Shown here in pieces: positions 47,046-55,750 of a stretch of DNA of 64,000 nt. Position 1 is the first letter of the stretch. Each line of letters begins with the position of its first letter. The position numbers and the translations under genes are program-made. The DNA is from an uncultured Alphaproteobacteria bacterium. Its GTDB lineage: Bacteria > Pseudomonadota > Alphaproteobacteria > Rhizobiales > Rhizobiaceae. The notes beneath the pieces are model-generated. The model had not been told where the DNA came from. It ran no database searches and worked only from the letters and a program-made list of their open reading frames with translations. The DNA lies in NCBI GenBank assembly GCA_929200315.1, contig CAKMZB010000002.1, forward strand, positions 338,629 to 402,628, written 5' to 3'.

Positions 47046-48116
47046 TCACCGTTTGTAATTGTGGGGCGCAAAAGGTGTTTTCACGCGGTTCATAGGGATT
47101 TTCTTGCCGCGCATATCGGCAAATATTGGTTGGTCGGCGGCGTCGGTATTGACCAAGGCCATGGCCATAGGGGCGCCTATGGTCGGTCCGAAGCCGCCGG
47201 ACGTGACAACCCCGATTGGCGCACCGTCCTCGCTCACCAAGGCTGTGCCGCCGCGCACAGGGCGTCCGTCCGGCAGGAGGCCAATTCTCATTCTCTTGCG
47301 GCCTTGGGCTATGAGGGATGCGAGACTCTCTGCTCCGATAAAGCCGCCGTCGCTTCTGATGTCCTTTGGAATAGCCCAGAGAAGACCTGCTTCAGAAGGT
47401 GTGATGTCTTCGCTCAAATCTTGCCCATAGAGAGGCAGTCCAGCCTCCAACCGCAGTGAGTCTCTCGCTCCCAGGCCGATCCATTCGACGCGGTCATCAT
47501 TGGCAAGCGACTTGGCAAAAGATGCGCAATCGGTCTCCGGTATCGCGATCTCAAAACCATCCTCGCCAGTATACCCGGTCCGAGAAAGGAACCAGCCTTC
47601 CCGTGGCTCAACGCCGCTCATAAAGGGCATGGTGGAGACATCGAATTGCTGCTGAAGAACGTCTTCAGCATCTGGCCCCTGCAACGCTATGAAGCCCCGC
47701 GGAATGATGAAAACCTCAACATCGAATTTTGCTGCATGTGCCTGCACATGAGCCACATCCTTTTCCGCACAACCGGCATTTGCAACAATCAGAAAACGAT
47801 CATCGGCAAGTCGGGTGATTATGAGGTCGTCAATAATCCCCGCCTGATCATTCAAAAAGTAAGTGTATTTCGCCTGCCCGATTGTTTGAACATGGGGTTC
47901 AAAGGGGCACAGGTGCCCGATGAAATCGGTTGCACCTGAACCGCGAATTTCAATGTGGACCATGTGCGAAATGTCAAACAGGCCAGCATGGGCACGGGTG
48001 TGCAGATGCTCTTTCATCACGCCGAGTGGATAAAAAAGCGGCATTTCAAAACCAGCGAATTCACCCATCTTGGCCCCAGCCTGAAGGTGAATGTGATGCA
48101 ACGGTGTCTGTTTCAC
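47046..48116 (-). CDS. gcvT: Glycine cleavage system aminomethyltransferase, T-protein
   Basis: A 356-residue T-protein that transfers the methylene group from H-protein to tetrahydrofolate and releases ammonia. Motifs are [37 protein letters not shown], the folate-binding [16 protein letters not shown] and [21 protein letters not shown] 48116 with GGGAGAG upstream is the start; the frame continues upstream through the riboswitch and cannot be coding there. It leads the gcvTHP operon. Confidence 0.95.
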   Translation of the reverse strand: MKQTPLHHIHLQAGAKMGEFAGFEMPLFYPLGVMKEHLHTRAHAGLFDISHMVHIEIRGSGATDFIGHLCPFEPHVQTIGQAKYTYFLNDQAGIIDDLIITRLADDRFLIVANAGCAEKDVAHVQAHAAKFDVEVFIIPRGFIALQGPDAEDVLQQQFDVSTMPFMSGVEPREGWFLSRTGYTGEDGFEIAIPETDCASFAKSLANDDRVEWIGLGARDSLRLEAGLPLYGQDLSEDITPSEAGLLWAIPKDIRSDGGFIGAESLASLIAQGRKRMRIGLLPDGRPVRGGTALVSEDGAPIGVVTSGGFGPTIGAPMAMALVNTDAADQPIFADMRGKKIPMNRVKTPFAPHNYKR

Positions 48117-48169
48117 GTCTGAAATCTCTCCCCACAACAAAGTACCGTGCCGCAAATCAATGCGGCATG

Positions 48170-48363
48170 TACCCCTCTGTCGTGGGCCTGAGAGACTCGC
48201 TCTACACCCAATCGGGAGTGAAGAACTTAACACCGTCGGCGCGGGCTGCTGCCCGACTTTCCCGAGTGCCTTCCATCAACGATCCGTTTGCCTGAGAGAT
48301 TATGGGTATTTTCCCCTTCGGCGGCAGTGGTCTGATCAAACTCAGCTTCTGCACTCTCTCGTC
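48170..48363 (-). ncRNA. Tandem glycine riboswitch upstream of gcvTHP
   Basis: On the minus strand two glycine aptamers follow each other. The first has GAGAGAGTGCAG, CGCCGAAGGGG and the conserved CTCTCAGGCAAA. The second has the GGGCAGCAGCCC stem, GTCTCTCAGGCC and ends with GACAGAGGGG. These are the core elements of gcvT-type riboswitches, and the short linker between them is as expected. The end lies 54 bases before the gcvT GTG. Binding of glycine would turn on gcvTHP when the amino acid is abundant. Stem boundaries are approximate. Confidence 0.9.
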
Positions 48364-48702
48364 GATGGCCCAATATTCATTGGACAGCCAGTTTAGCTTA
48401 TTCAGAAAAGTTGTTTCTGCAACTCTCAAAACACATTTTTTTTGCAGATTGCTCCCAAGCGAGGGGTGTTCGACTCATGAGTTTTCTTGCTTCTTCAGAG
48501 GCTGCAGACTTGGTTGAGAACAGCTTACCTCAGGGGCGGGTCGAACGGCCAAATGCCCACGCCTGTTCTCACGAGCCGCAACGTTGGCAAGTGAATGCAA
48601 GGCAATTCCGGTAGGCGTTTGCCTGGAGCCCGAATTGAACTTTTCCATCAAAGCAGCCAACGTTCGCTCTTGTGGCAAAGCCATCTTTGATGATCTGCAA
48701 TC
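48364..48702. other. Non-coding gap between phyH and the glycine riboswitch
   Basis: About 340 bases with no supported gene. It must hold the promoter for the riboswitch/gcvTHP transcript; an A+T-rich section at about 48380-48450 is the likely place, but I see no convincing -35/-10 pair. No clear terminator for phyH is visible. Confidence 0.4.
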
Positions 48703-49884
48703 CTATGCCATTCGTGCGCTGCTCATCTGATCAAGCCGCTCTGCGAAGTCACCCTCATCAATACCTTCCCACACCGCGCGCGTGAAGAACGCGGCTTGGG
48801 TTTCCGGCGCCAGTCCGTTCGCAGGAGGATCGAGATCAAGGTTTGTGGGGAATGAATAACCCTCGGCGGTAGCGGCAATTGCAGCGGCAAGTTCCACAGC
48901 GCTCAATCTGTTTTCCTGCTTTGCCTGAGTGACGTGCGGATACAGCAGTTTGCACATCTTATTCCGGTCGATCGTCTCCATAGCGCGGCCAAAGGCTGAT
49001 GAGATCTGGAGGAGATTTGCAAAGCGATGAATGTTCCGGCTCGAATTTGCGCCAGCCGCGTGAAACAGGGCTGGATTGAAAAAGACGGCGTCTCCCTTAG
49101 CGAGAGGAAGTTGTACATAGCGTTCCTCGAAAAGCGCACGGAAGTCGTCCCTTCGCCACGCGGCATAACCGGGCCGGTAAGCTTGTGAGAATGGCAGCAG
49201 TTTGGTCGGGCCGCTCTCCAGGGGCATGTCGCAATGAGCGACCGCTCCCTGAAGTGTTAGAATTGGCGATACATCGTGGACATGTGCCGGATAAGATGCG
49301 CTGGCATCAGCGGTCTGAAATCCCAGGTGATAGTCCCGATGCGCCTGCTGCGCGGCACCTCCGGGATGCACGAGATTGACCTGCGCCGTCATCTGATAGT
49401 TCGGTCCCAGCCATGCTTCACAGATGGCTGCAATGGAGGTGTTGGCAAAGTAGTTCAGAAAAACTTCTGGCGATGCTTCGCAGAGTTTTTGTAAGGAATT
49501 CCAAATGCGGTCATTGGCACCAGATGCCGCAAAATGGTCGCTTCCGCCGACAGCCAGCTTCTTTTCTTCAGCGATGATGTTCTCATAGACGCAGGTCGCC
49601 TTATCCAACACGGTTGTGTCGGCATAGGTTTGTTTGAGCGCCACGACGCCGGCGCCACTGTGCAAAACCCTTGCCCATTCCCCCATGATTTCGCAGCGGG
49701 CAGTCTTTTCTTCGAGGACGGGACGCAAAATGCTCATATCATAGATCGGAATGTTTTTCTCGATCCCGACCGCATTTGGAACATCCTCGGCGCGTGTGAC
49801 CTGCTCGATGAGCGCAGTAAACTGCGGCAAATCGCAGGCCTCAGGTTCGTAATAAGCTACGACATTCTCAGCGACGTCTTTCAT
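48703..49884 (-). CDS. Phytanoyl-CoA dioxygenase (PhyH) family protein
   Basis: A 393-residue Fe(II)/2-oxoglutarate-dependent oxygenase. The iron ligands are visible as His182-x-Asp184 (QQAHRDYHLG) and His275 (ALFHAAGAN), with Arg287 (NIHRFAN) placed to bind 2-oxoglutarate. It is longer than EctD-type ectoine hydroxylases, with an extra N-terminal helical part of about 90 residues. It probably hydroxylates a small metabolite, perhaps an amino acid or amine given its neighbours, but this is inference. The ATG has GGGAGGG upstream. It is divergent from a LacI-type regulator across 78 bp. Confidence 0.85.
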   Translation of the reverse strand: MKDVAENVVAYYEPEACDLPQFTALIEQVTRAEDVPNAVGIEKNIPIYDMSILRPVLEEKTARCEIMGEWARVLHSGAGVVALKQTYADTTVLDKATCVYENIIAEEKKLAVGGSDHFAASGANDRIWNSLQKLCEASPEVFLNYFANTSIAAICEAWLGPNYQMTAQVNLVHPGGAAQQAHRDYHLGFQTADASASYPAHVHDVSPILTLQGAVAHCDMPLESGPTKLLPFSQAYRPGYAAWRRDDFRALFEERYVQLPLAKGDAVFFNPALFHAAGANSSRNIHRFANLLQISSAFGRAMETIDRNKMCKLLYPHVTQAKQENRLSAVELAAAIAATAEGYSFPTNLDLDPPANGLAPETQAAFFTRAVWEGIDEGDFAERLDQMSSARMA

Positions 49885-49910
49885 GGTGCCCTCCCCTGTG
49901 TTGCGACAAG

Positions 49911-49928
49911 AATACCAAAGTGAGTATT
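49911..49928. promoter_or_regulatory. Candidate LacI-family operator between phyH and lacI-type gene
   Basis: AATAC (49911-49915) and GTATT (49924-49928) form an inverted repeat with an 8-bp centre, in the middle of the 78-bp gap between the divergent starts. The size suits a LacI dimer, although most LacI operators have a CG-centred core, which is absent here. Partly matching GTGCC and GGCAC arms lie further out (49886 and 49935). Confidence 0.35.
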
Positions 49929-49962
49929 GCGTGGGGCACGAAATTACATCAAAAACGCATCA

Positions 49963-50979
49963 ATGACCCACCGCTTTCCCATCAAAGAGATTGTACGGCA
50001 ATCCGGGTTGGGGCCCGCAACGATCGATCGGGTCCTCAACAACCGGGACCACGTGAGCCCACAGACAAAGTTGCGGGTGGCAGCCGCAATTGAAGAGTTG
50101 AAGGAACAAGAGGCACAGCTTGCTGCCCGGGGGAGACGGCTGTTCTTTGACTTTGTGGTTGAGGCTCCAACGCGCTTTAGCCGTGAAGTGAAGGCGGCGA
50201 CAAATGCCGCTCTGCCGCATATCGGAACAGCGGTTTGCCGCCCCCGGTTTGTGCTTCAGGAGGTCATAGAAGAAGATGAAGTCGTTCGTGTACTAAGGCG
50301 TATCATGAGACGCGGCAGCCATGGCGTGTGCCTCAAAGCGCGGGACACGACAAAGATTAGAGGCGCTGTAAATATGCTGACGGCGGCCAAAATCCCGGTG
50401 GTGACGCTTGTGACTGATATCGCGGGCACCGATCGCCTCAGATATGTCGGGCTGGACAATGCAGGTGCCGGGCGCACCGCTGCCTATCTCATTTCCAAGG
50501 CAATCAAAGATGTGCCGGGAACGGTATTAGCCACACGGAGCCATGAACGCTTTCTTGGAGAAGAGGAGCGTGAAGCCGCCTTTATTGAGACATTGGCGGC
50601 CAACAATCCGCAACTGCAAGTAGCTGCGATTCAGGGAGTTAGTGGCGCCGGCATTGAAACGCCCAAACGTCTGTCAGATGTGATTGATGGCATCTCTGAT
50701 CTGTGCGCTGTGTATTCCATGGGCGGCGGCAATCGATCGATCCTAAGGACACTGGCGGACAAAGGTCTTCGACCGGAGGTGTACGTTGCACATGATCTGG
50801 ATCGGGAAAACCGAGACCTGATCCGAAGCCAGCAACTTGATTTCATACTGCATCACGATTTGCGGCTAGACGTAAGCAGAGCGTTCAGAGCCTTCCTGGC
50901 CCATCATCGGCTTTCAAACGACCCGCTGGAAACACAGATCTCGGTTGTTCAAGTGCTGACGCCAGAAAACATCCCGTAG
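49963..50979 (+). CDS. LacI family transcriptional regulator
   Basis: A 338-residue regulator. The N-terminal helix-turn-helix and hinge read PIKEIVRQSGLGPATIDRVLNNRDHVSPQT, typical of LacI. The C-terminal periplasmic-binding-like domain has VVTLVTDIAGTDRLRYVGLDNAGAGRTAAYLI and a later VYSMGGGNRSILRTL. This substrate-domain type is common in regulators of sugar or polyol uptake but also of other catabolic genes. Being divergent from phyH, it most likely regulates it. ATG 49963 is preferred to a longer frame from 49927. It converges on the symporter gene. Confidence 0.9.
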   Translation: MTHRFPIKEIVRQSGLGPATIDRVLNNRDHVSPQTKLRVAAAIEELKEQEAQLAARGRRLFFDFVVEAPTRFSREVKAATNAALPHIGTAVCRPRFVLQEVIEEDEVVRVLRRIMRRGSHGVCLKARDTTKIRGAVNMLTAAKIPVVTLVTDIAGTDRLRYVGLDNAGAGRTAAYLISKAIKDVPGTVLATRSHERFLGEEEREAAFIETLAANNPQLQVAAIQGVSGAGIETPKRLSDVIDGISDLCAVYSMGGGNRSILRTLADKGLRPEVYVAHDLDRENRDLIRSQQLDFILHHDLRLDVSRAFRAFLAHHRLSNDPLETQISVVQVLTPENIP

Positions 50980-51078
50980 AAATCGCCAGAGGCTGGGCCC
51001 AACATATGCGACGATTGCCAATACAGCTGTGCGAACAGATCAAAATCTTAAGCGCAAAACGATCAGCGCCATAGTTTA

Positions 51079-51108
51079 GGATGGGGCGTCAAAACCGACG
51101 CCCCATCC
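51079..51108. terminator. Bidirectional intrinsic terminator between the LacI-type and symporter genes
   Basis: GGATGGGGCGTC and GACGCCCCATCC pair perfectly over 12 bp around an AAAACC loop. The tails are AATTGTTCT on the plus strand and TAAACTATG on the minus strand, only partly U-rich. It lies 100 bp after the plus-strand LacI gene and 7 bp after the minus-strand symporter stop, so it can serve both convergent units. Confidence 0.75.
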
Positions 51109-51115
51109 AATTGTT

Positions 51116-52669
51116 CTAGTGTTTGAATTTTTTTATCTCACCTGCAGAAAGCCGGGAGCTGTAGGATTTCAGCTCTTTGCGCACCAGTCCCATCAGGAAG
51201 TAGAGCGCGAAGATGTTGACCACGGCCATTGCGAAGATTGCAGCGTCCGAGAAGTCAATCACAGGGCCAAGGCTCGCTGCTGCACCAATCACGATGAAGA
51301 TGCAGAAGATGATTTTAAAGATCATCTCTGAAGCCTTCCCCTCACCGAACAGGTAAGTCCAGCTCTTCAACCCGTAATACGACCAGGAAATCATGGTCGA
51401 GAATGCGAACAAAACAACCGCAATCGCCAGCACATAAGGGAACCAGGATATGGACGTCCCGAATGCCGCCGATGTCAGAGATACGCCGGACGTATCGCCC
51501 ACAGTCTTGATTGCTGTTCCAGCTTCATTGAGCGCAAAGTTGCCGGACGCAGGGTCCATCACCAATTGGCCGGAAATAGTGATCACCAGGGCGGTCATCG
51601 TGCAGATGACAACCGTGTCGATCAGCGGTTCCAGCAAAGACACGAAACCCTCAGTGATTGGTTCTTTGGTTTTCACAGCTGAGTGCGCAATCGCGGCCGA
51701 ACCAACGCCGGCCTCATTTGAGAACGCTGCTCGTTTGAAGCCCTGAATAAGGGCGCCAACAAAACCACCTGCTACACCCAGGCCTGTAAATGCACCACCG
51801 AAAATCTGACCAAAGGCCCAGCCAATTTTATCGTAGTTTACCAGCAGGATGATGAGCGCGGCTCCGACATAAAGAATGCCCATGAACGGGACGACTTTCT
51901 CGGTAACGCTGGCAATTGATTTGATGCCGCCGACGATAACCGCGAAAACCACACCAGCGAAGATAATTCCCGTAATCCAACCTGGATAATTACCAAAAAT
52001 GCCGGAGATTTGCGCATGCGCCTGATTGGCCTGGAACATGTTGCCACCGCCTAATGCGCCAAGAATACAGAACACGGAGAACAGTACGGCAAGAATTTTG
52101 CCGCCCGGTAATCCAAGCTCACTGAAGCCCTTGGAAATGTAATACATCGGGCCACCCGATACGGTGCCGTCTGCATATTCGTTGCGGTATTTCACACCCA
52201 ACGTGCATTCTGTGAATTTTGAAGCCATGCCCAAGAGGCCAGCCAAAATCATCCAGAACGTTGCGCCGGGTCCGCCAATACCAACGGCCACAGCAACGCC
52301 GGCAATGTTACCCAGACCGACAGTGCCCGAAAGCGCCGTTGCCAACGCCTGAAAGTGGCTAACCTCGCCTGCGTCGCTTGGATCGGAATAATCGCCCTTC
52401 ACCAAGCCGATCGCGTGACCAAAAAAGCGGAACTGGACGAACCCGAAATACAGGGTGAACACGCTTGCCGCGATAACCAGCCACATGACAATCCAGGGAA
52501 AACTGGTTCCTGGAATAGGTGCAAATATCAGGCTGACAAACGGCCCGGTAACGCTTGCGAAGACTTCATTGACCTGTTGATCGAGTGTCATGGATTCTTG
52601 TGCGAATGCGGGTGCGGCTATGCCAAGCCCCGCCATTCCAGACAACAATGATGTTTTGAAGTTTTTCAT
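51116..52669 (-). CDS. Sodium:alanine symporter family protein (AGCS)
   Basis: A 517-residue carrier. An apparent signal-like N-terminus (SLLSGMAGLGIAAPAFAQ) is followed by about eleven membrane helices. The family signatures GTVGLGNIAGVAVAVGIGGPGATFWM, EVTLGVKYRNEYADGTVSGGPMYYI-like CTLGVKYRNEYADG and FKRAAFSNEAGVGSAAIAHSAVKTKEP are present. AGCS carriers import alanine or glycine with sodium, which suits an island that also encodes glycine cleavage. The ATG has GAGG ten bases upstream. It follows the stress protein gene by 10 bp, so both form an operon. Confidence 0.93.
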   Translation of the reverse strand: MKNFKTSLLSGMAGLGIAAPAFAQESMTLDQQVNEVFASVTGPFVSLIFAPIPGTSFPWIVMWLVIAASVFTLYFGFVQFRFFGHAIGLVKGDYSDPSDAGEVSHFQALATALSGTVGLGNIAGVAVAVGIGGPGATFWMILAGLLGMASKFTECTLGVKYRNEYADGTVSGGPMYYISKGFSELGLPGGKILAVLFSVFCILGALGGGNMFQANQAHAQISGIFGNYPGWITGIIFAGVVFAVIVGGIKSIASVTEKVVPFMGILYVGAALIILLVNYDKIGWAFGQIFGGAFTGLGVAGGFVGALIQGFKRAAFSNEAGVGSAAIAHSAVKTKEPITEGFVSLLEPLIDTVVICTMTALVITISGQLVMDPASGNFALNEAGTAIKTVGDTSGVSLTSAAFGTSISWFPYVLAIAVVLFAFSTMISWSYYGLKSWTYLFGEGKASEMIFKIIFCIFIVIGAAASLGPVIDFSDAAIFAMAVVNIFALYFLMGLVRKELKSYSSRLSAGEIKKFKH

Positions 52670-52679
52670 AATGTTTTCC

Positions 52680-53117
52680 TCAGCCTACAACTGTCACAGG
52701 GACACTTGCACTCATAACCAGATTGGACGTTGCGCTGCCAAAAATGCGCTGCGTAAAGCCACCCTCTGATGAACGAGCCACGACAATCTGATCAGCCTTT
52801 TGCTCTTCTGAAATGGTATTGAGAACAGCGGCCACATCGCCGTGCCGGACGATCCCTTCAACCTTCAAACCAGCCTTTTTGACTTTGGCCACAGCCGGAT
52901 CGATGACCCGCTCAATTGCGATTGAAATCTCTTCATCGCGCCGTTTATGGCGTTCGGCGTTCTCCTCTGCTGTTTGGAAAGAATAAGGAGACCACTCAAT
53001 GATATATGCCACGACAAGGTCGCAGTCCCCTATGAGCTTTGCCAGCTTTTGAGCGTGGGCAAGGGCCCGCTCTCCTGATCCATGGCCATCAAGGCCGACC
53101 ACTAATGTCGTTGTCAT
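52680..53117 (-). CDS. Universal stress protein (UspA family)
   Basis: A 145-residue single-domain Usp. The N-terminus TTLVVGLDGHGSGERALAHA and the C-terminal nucleotide-binding stretch VARSSEGGFTQRIFGSATSNLVMSASVPVTVV match ATP-binding Usp proteins (small residues, then GS, then the SxPV end). The ATG has AGGAGGG ahead. Small Usp domains are often linked with transporters and may tune them; here the symporter gene follows directly. A short GGGGTT/AACCCC hairpin (53136-53151) lies in its leader. Confidence 0.88.
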   Translation of the reverse strand: MTTTLVVGLDGHGSGERALAHAQKLAKLIGDCDLVVAYIIEWSPYSFQTAEENAERHKRRDEEISIAIERVIDPAVAKVKKAGLKVEGIVRHGDVAAVLNTISEEQKADQIVVARSSEGGFTQRIFGSATSNLVMSASVPVTVVG

Positions 53118-53673
53118 GTTATTTCTCCCTCCTGTTGGGGTTCAAAACCCCTTGTTTCAGAACAAAAGAATGTCATCGCAAACGCCTGTTAGCAATATAC
53201 TCTTCTTCATCCCATGTTGTGGAGAAAGACCAAGTGAGCAGGCCTTTGGATATTGTTGACAATAGAATTCTGGATGAGCGCCAAGCTGGCAGCAGCTCCA
53301 TGACTTCATCCAATCCGAAGCTACCCCAGCGCAAAATTCTAAGTAGATTTCGAAGTCGGTGCATAAAATCGGAAAACCAGCATGGCCCCACAGCTCAGCT
53401 GGATAGAGCCCCAGATTCCTAATCCGCAGGCTGCAGGTGAGTGCGCGCAACCATCATTGTTGTTCGACCCATCCGGCTAGAGGTGGAATGAACACGCCCG
53501 TTCGGAGCTCAAGTTTGACATTGGCATGACAGTGCTGATCGGATATTCTGCTGATCGTCAAAACAGACACTAGTGTTTGATGTCGATTGCTGTCAAATTT
53601 CTGATATTTTGCAATACATATTAGTCAGCGGAGAGGTAGTTATTTGTGCAATCCAAAATATGACTATTTATCA
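53118..53673. other. Non-coding stretch with a tRNA-Arg fragment
   Basis: About 550 bases upstream of the third lipase and of the usp gene. Apart from the tRNA fragment at 53394, I see no coding sequence with a start, a ribosome site and a recognisable motif. It is A+T-rich from about 53500 on, which would suit a lipase promoter. Confidence 0.45.
53394..53433 (+). pseudogene. 5' fragment of tRNA-Arg(CCT)
   Basis: GGCCCCACAGCTCAGCTGGA and the following ATAGAGC, then GATTCCTAATCCG, match the intact tRNA at 36141 from its first base through the anticodon loop with a few changes. The stretch after position 40, including the T-arm and acceptor 3' side, is unrelated, so it cannot fold as a tRNA. 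It lies 1.3 kb before the 3'-half copy at 54711; together the two look like a split tRNA separated by the lipase insert. Confidence 0.65.
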
Positions 53674-54669
53674 ATGCGTCGAGAGACAAGAGCAATTGGA
53701 ATGGCGGCGGTGTTTAGTTGCGCTGTGCTTCTGGTCGGATGCACAGCTGAGCTGCGTTCAGCTCGCGACGACCCGAACCAGGTGATCATCCGAGATCCGG
53801 TGCAGCGGCCGGTTCCATTGACGACAATCGAAACGGTGTCGCTTAAACCATCGCTTAGGGGATTTTGGCAGTACGGATTGCTGTCAGCAGCGGCCTACGA
53901 GCCGCAGCGAGAGGATTTGGAGGGCATATGCCCTATCCGAAGCAAATTTGTTTCTCGGTGGGTGCGCAATACCAACTACTCTCATTCAGCATTCCCGCCT
54001 CCTCGCATCGAAGACCATGGACGACGAATCGGTGGGCTGGAATACGGAGTTTGGGAGGATAAATCCTCCCAAACCGGAAAGCGCGTTGCAATCGCCTTTC
54101 GCGGTACTGACTTTAAGGAATATGGTGACTGGTATTCAAATGCGCGCTGGATAACTCGCCTGAACCCGCTGACGTGGGATCAATACCAACAAACTCGCGA
54201 TCTGGTTGCAGTGTTGGTGCCTAAGTTGCAGGCGGAATACGGGGCCGGTGTTGAAATTATGGCAGTCGGTCATTCGCTGGGTGGAGGCTTGGCTCAGCAC
54301 GCGGCATATAGCTCATCCGATATCAATACAGTTTACGCATTTGCATCTTCCCCGGTTACTGGTTCGTCCAGTTTGGATCGGCGTGTTAGCAAGAAAGGTG
54401 TTATGACCTTCCGGGTCTATGAAAGTGGCGAGATATTGTCTGCGTTGCGATGGGTAAGTCGCCGTTTTGTGCCATTGCGAACAAAAGACCCGGACGTGAA
54501 AGAAGCTCGGTTCAATTTTCGACGCTCGCTAAAACGGGAGTACCGAGGTAACAATCCAATATCACAACATAGCATTACGCAGTTCACATGTGATTTGATA
54601 TGTCGGGTCGAAAAGGATAGTTCTTCAAACGAATGCATGATCAAAGCAAAAGTCAATCTGAATCAATAA
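53674..54669 (+). CDS. Class 3 lipase-like lipoprotein
   Basis: A 331-residue alpha/beta hydrolase. The signal peptide has an Arg-rich start (MRRETRAIG) and a lipobox LLVGC at about residue 23, so it is a lipoprotein. The elbow is AVGHSLGGGLAQHAAY, preceded by VAIAFRGTDFKEYGDWYSN. In place of the usual acid Asp there is a Glu in YESGEILSALRW; the His is probably in SQHSITQF. It is a relative of the two other lipases at low similarity. The frame opens at TTG 53644, but ATG 53674 gives a normal signal peptide; no ribosome site supports either. It is boxed between two tRNA-Arg fragments. Confidence 0.78.
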   Translation: MRRETRAIGMAAVFSCAVLLVGCTAELRSARDDPNQVIIRDPVQRPVPLTTIETVSLKPSLRGFWQYGLLSAAAYEPQREDLEGICPIRSKFVSRWVRNTNYSHSAFPPPRIEDHGRRIGGLEYGVWEDKSSQTGKRVAIAFRGTDFKEYGDWYSNARWITRLNPLTWDQYQQTRDLVAVLVPKLQAEYGAGVEIMAVGHSLGGGLAQHAAYSSSDINTVYAFASSPVTGSSSLDRRVSKKGVMTFRVYESGEILSALRWVSRRFVPLRTKDPDVKEARFNFRRSLKREYRGNNPISQHSITQFTCDLICRVEKDSSSNECMIKAKVNLNQ

Positions 54670-54710
54670 TGATCAGAATTTAATTCTGCGTACATCATAA
54701 ATTGAATTAG

Positions 54711-54760
54711 ACGGATTCCTAATCCACTGATTGCAGGCTCAAATCCTCTCGGGTTCACCA
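54711..54760 (+). repeat. 3'-half copy of tRNA-Arg(CCT): probable attR
   Basis: ACGGATTCCTAATCC to GGGTTCACCA repeats the tRNA from the anticodon stem to the CCA end, with several changes and no 5' half. This is the region normally shared by attachment sites in tRNA genes. It is followed at once by the 3' end of the chromosomal gene 54766-55710 and so marks the right junction of the accessory DNA. The palindrome CAGAATTTAATTCTG (54674-54688) just before it may end lipase transcription. Confidence 0.75.
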
Positions 54761-54765
54761 GTGCT

Positions 54766-55710
54766 TCAGCGATCCTTCGCGATATGTGTGAGTGCAGCGA
54801 AGAGGGCGTCACCCGTCACACAGGCGAGGCGCAGCACTACGGCGAGCGCTGCCGCCGGACTTGCGCCAACCAGGCCGGAGAGGAGCGCGGTGATAAGCGC
54901 TTCGCGTACTCCGATCCCGCCCGGCGCGCCAAATGCAACGAAGCCGCCGAGCCAGGACAGGGTGAAAACGCCGATCGCACTGAAGGCCGTCTGCGTGTCC
55001 ACCAATTGGGCGAGCAACAGGAAGCCCGCACCCTCAAAGGTAATTGCCCACGCAAGGCGTATAATGTAGCGCATTGGGGAGAAATGCCCGCGCCACATAA
55101 GGAGAGCTGGCAGTGCAAGTGCAGCAAGCAAAGCGGCAACGGCCAAGGCCGTAAGCCACGGAGTGATATCCCATCTTTGTGCGAGTGCCGCGATGGGCCC
55201 GTTACCATCTGCGAGCAGCGTTGCACCTCCTGCGATGAAGAGTGCGGCGGATATCTGAGAGAGGATCTCCTCCAGGGAAATACCGGCTATGCGTGTTTGT
55301 GGAATGTCGAGCCGCCCGAGTTCGGTCTGGCGTAAGACGAAATGCCCGACATTGCCGGGCAGATATTTGCCAAGGCTGGAACGGCCGTAGATTGCGTGGA
55401 GACGTCGGCTCGGAAGACCGGAAAAGGCCCGCTGCCAGCCTAGTGCCAGCGCGAACGTGCCGAGTGTGTATACCAGTGTCGCACCGACAAAGGCAGCGAT
55501 ACCGAACTGCGTGGCAATCGCCTTCCAATCGCCTGTCGCGAGGATGTATGCAAGCACGCCCAGCGAGATCACTGCGCAGAGGATGCCGAAGGCTCTCGCC
55601 AGATTTTTGAGCCAGGGCTTGTCCAAGAGGGCCTCATGCGGCGTGGAAGCGAGCGGCGCATGGCCGAATTCTAGCGGTGACAGATAGCGGTGCAGGCAGA
55701 TCGCGTCCAT
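54766..55710 (-). CDS. Lysylphosphatidylglycerol synthase-like transmembrane protein (UPF0104)
   Basis: A 314-residue membrane protein with about eight helices. SSLGKYLPGNVGHFVLRQTEL and GGFVAFGAPGGIGVREALITALL match the transmembrane domain shared by MprF flippases and the YbhN group. It has no C-terminal aminoacyl-transferase domain, so it is not a lipid aminoacylase; a lipid-transport or flippase role is possible but unproven. Its 3' end abuts the tRNA-Arg half at 54711, and a diverged remnant of the same 3' end follows the other tRNA copy at 30393. It starts next to, and divergent from, the SNase-like gene. Confidence 0.83.
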   Translation of the reverse strand: MDAICLHRYLSPLEFGHAPLASTPHEALLDKPWLKNLARAFGILCAVISLGVLAYILATGDWKAIATQFGIAAFVGATLVYTLGTFALALGWQRAFSGLPSRRLHAIYGRSSLGKYLPGNVGHFVLRQTELGRLDIPQTRIAGISLEEILSQISAALFIAGGATLLADGNGPIAALAQRWDITPWLTALAVAALLAALALPALLMWRGHFSPMRYIIRLAWAITFEGAGFLLLAQLVDTQTAFSAIGVFTLSWLGGFVAFGAPGGIGVREALITALLSGLVGASPAAALAVVLRLACVTGDALFAALTHIAKDR

Positions 55711-55750
55711 GGTCTTGCAAATTGATGCAGTGCGCGGCGTGATTACGGTG

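Noticed and set aside
48117-48233. A gcvT start further upstream (48233)
   Set aside because: The upstream part of the frame runs through the glycine riboswitch aptamer; the GTG at 48116 has a proper ribosome site and the family start.
53039-53422. A plus-strand frame ending in GPTAQLDRAPDS
   Set aside because: It overlaps the start of the universal stress protein on the other strand and ends in translated tRNA sequence; there is no ribosome site or family resemblance.
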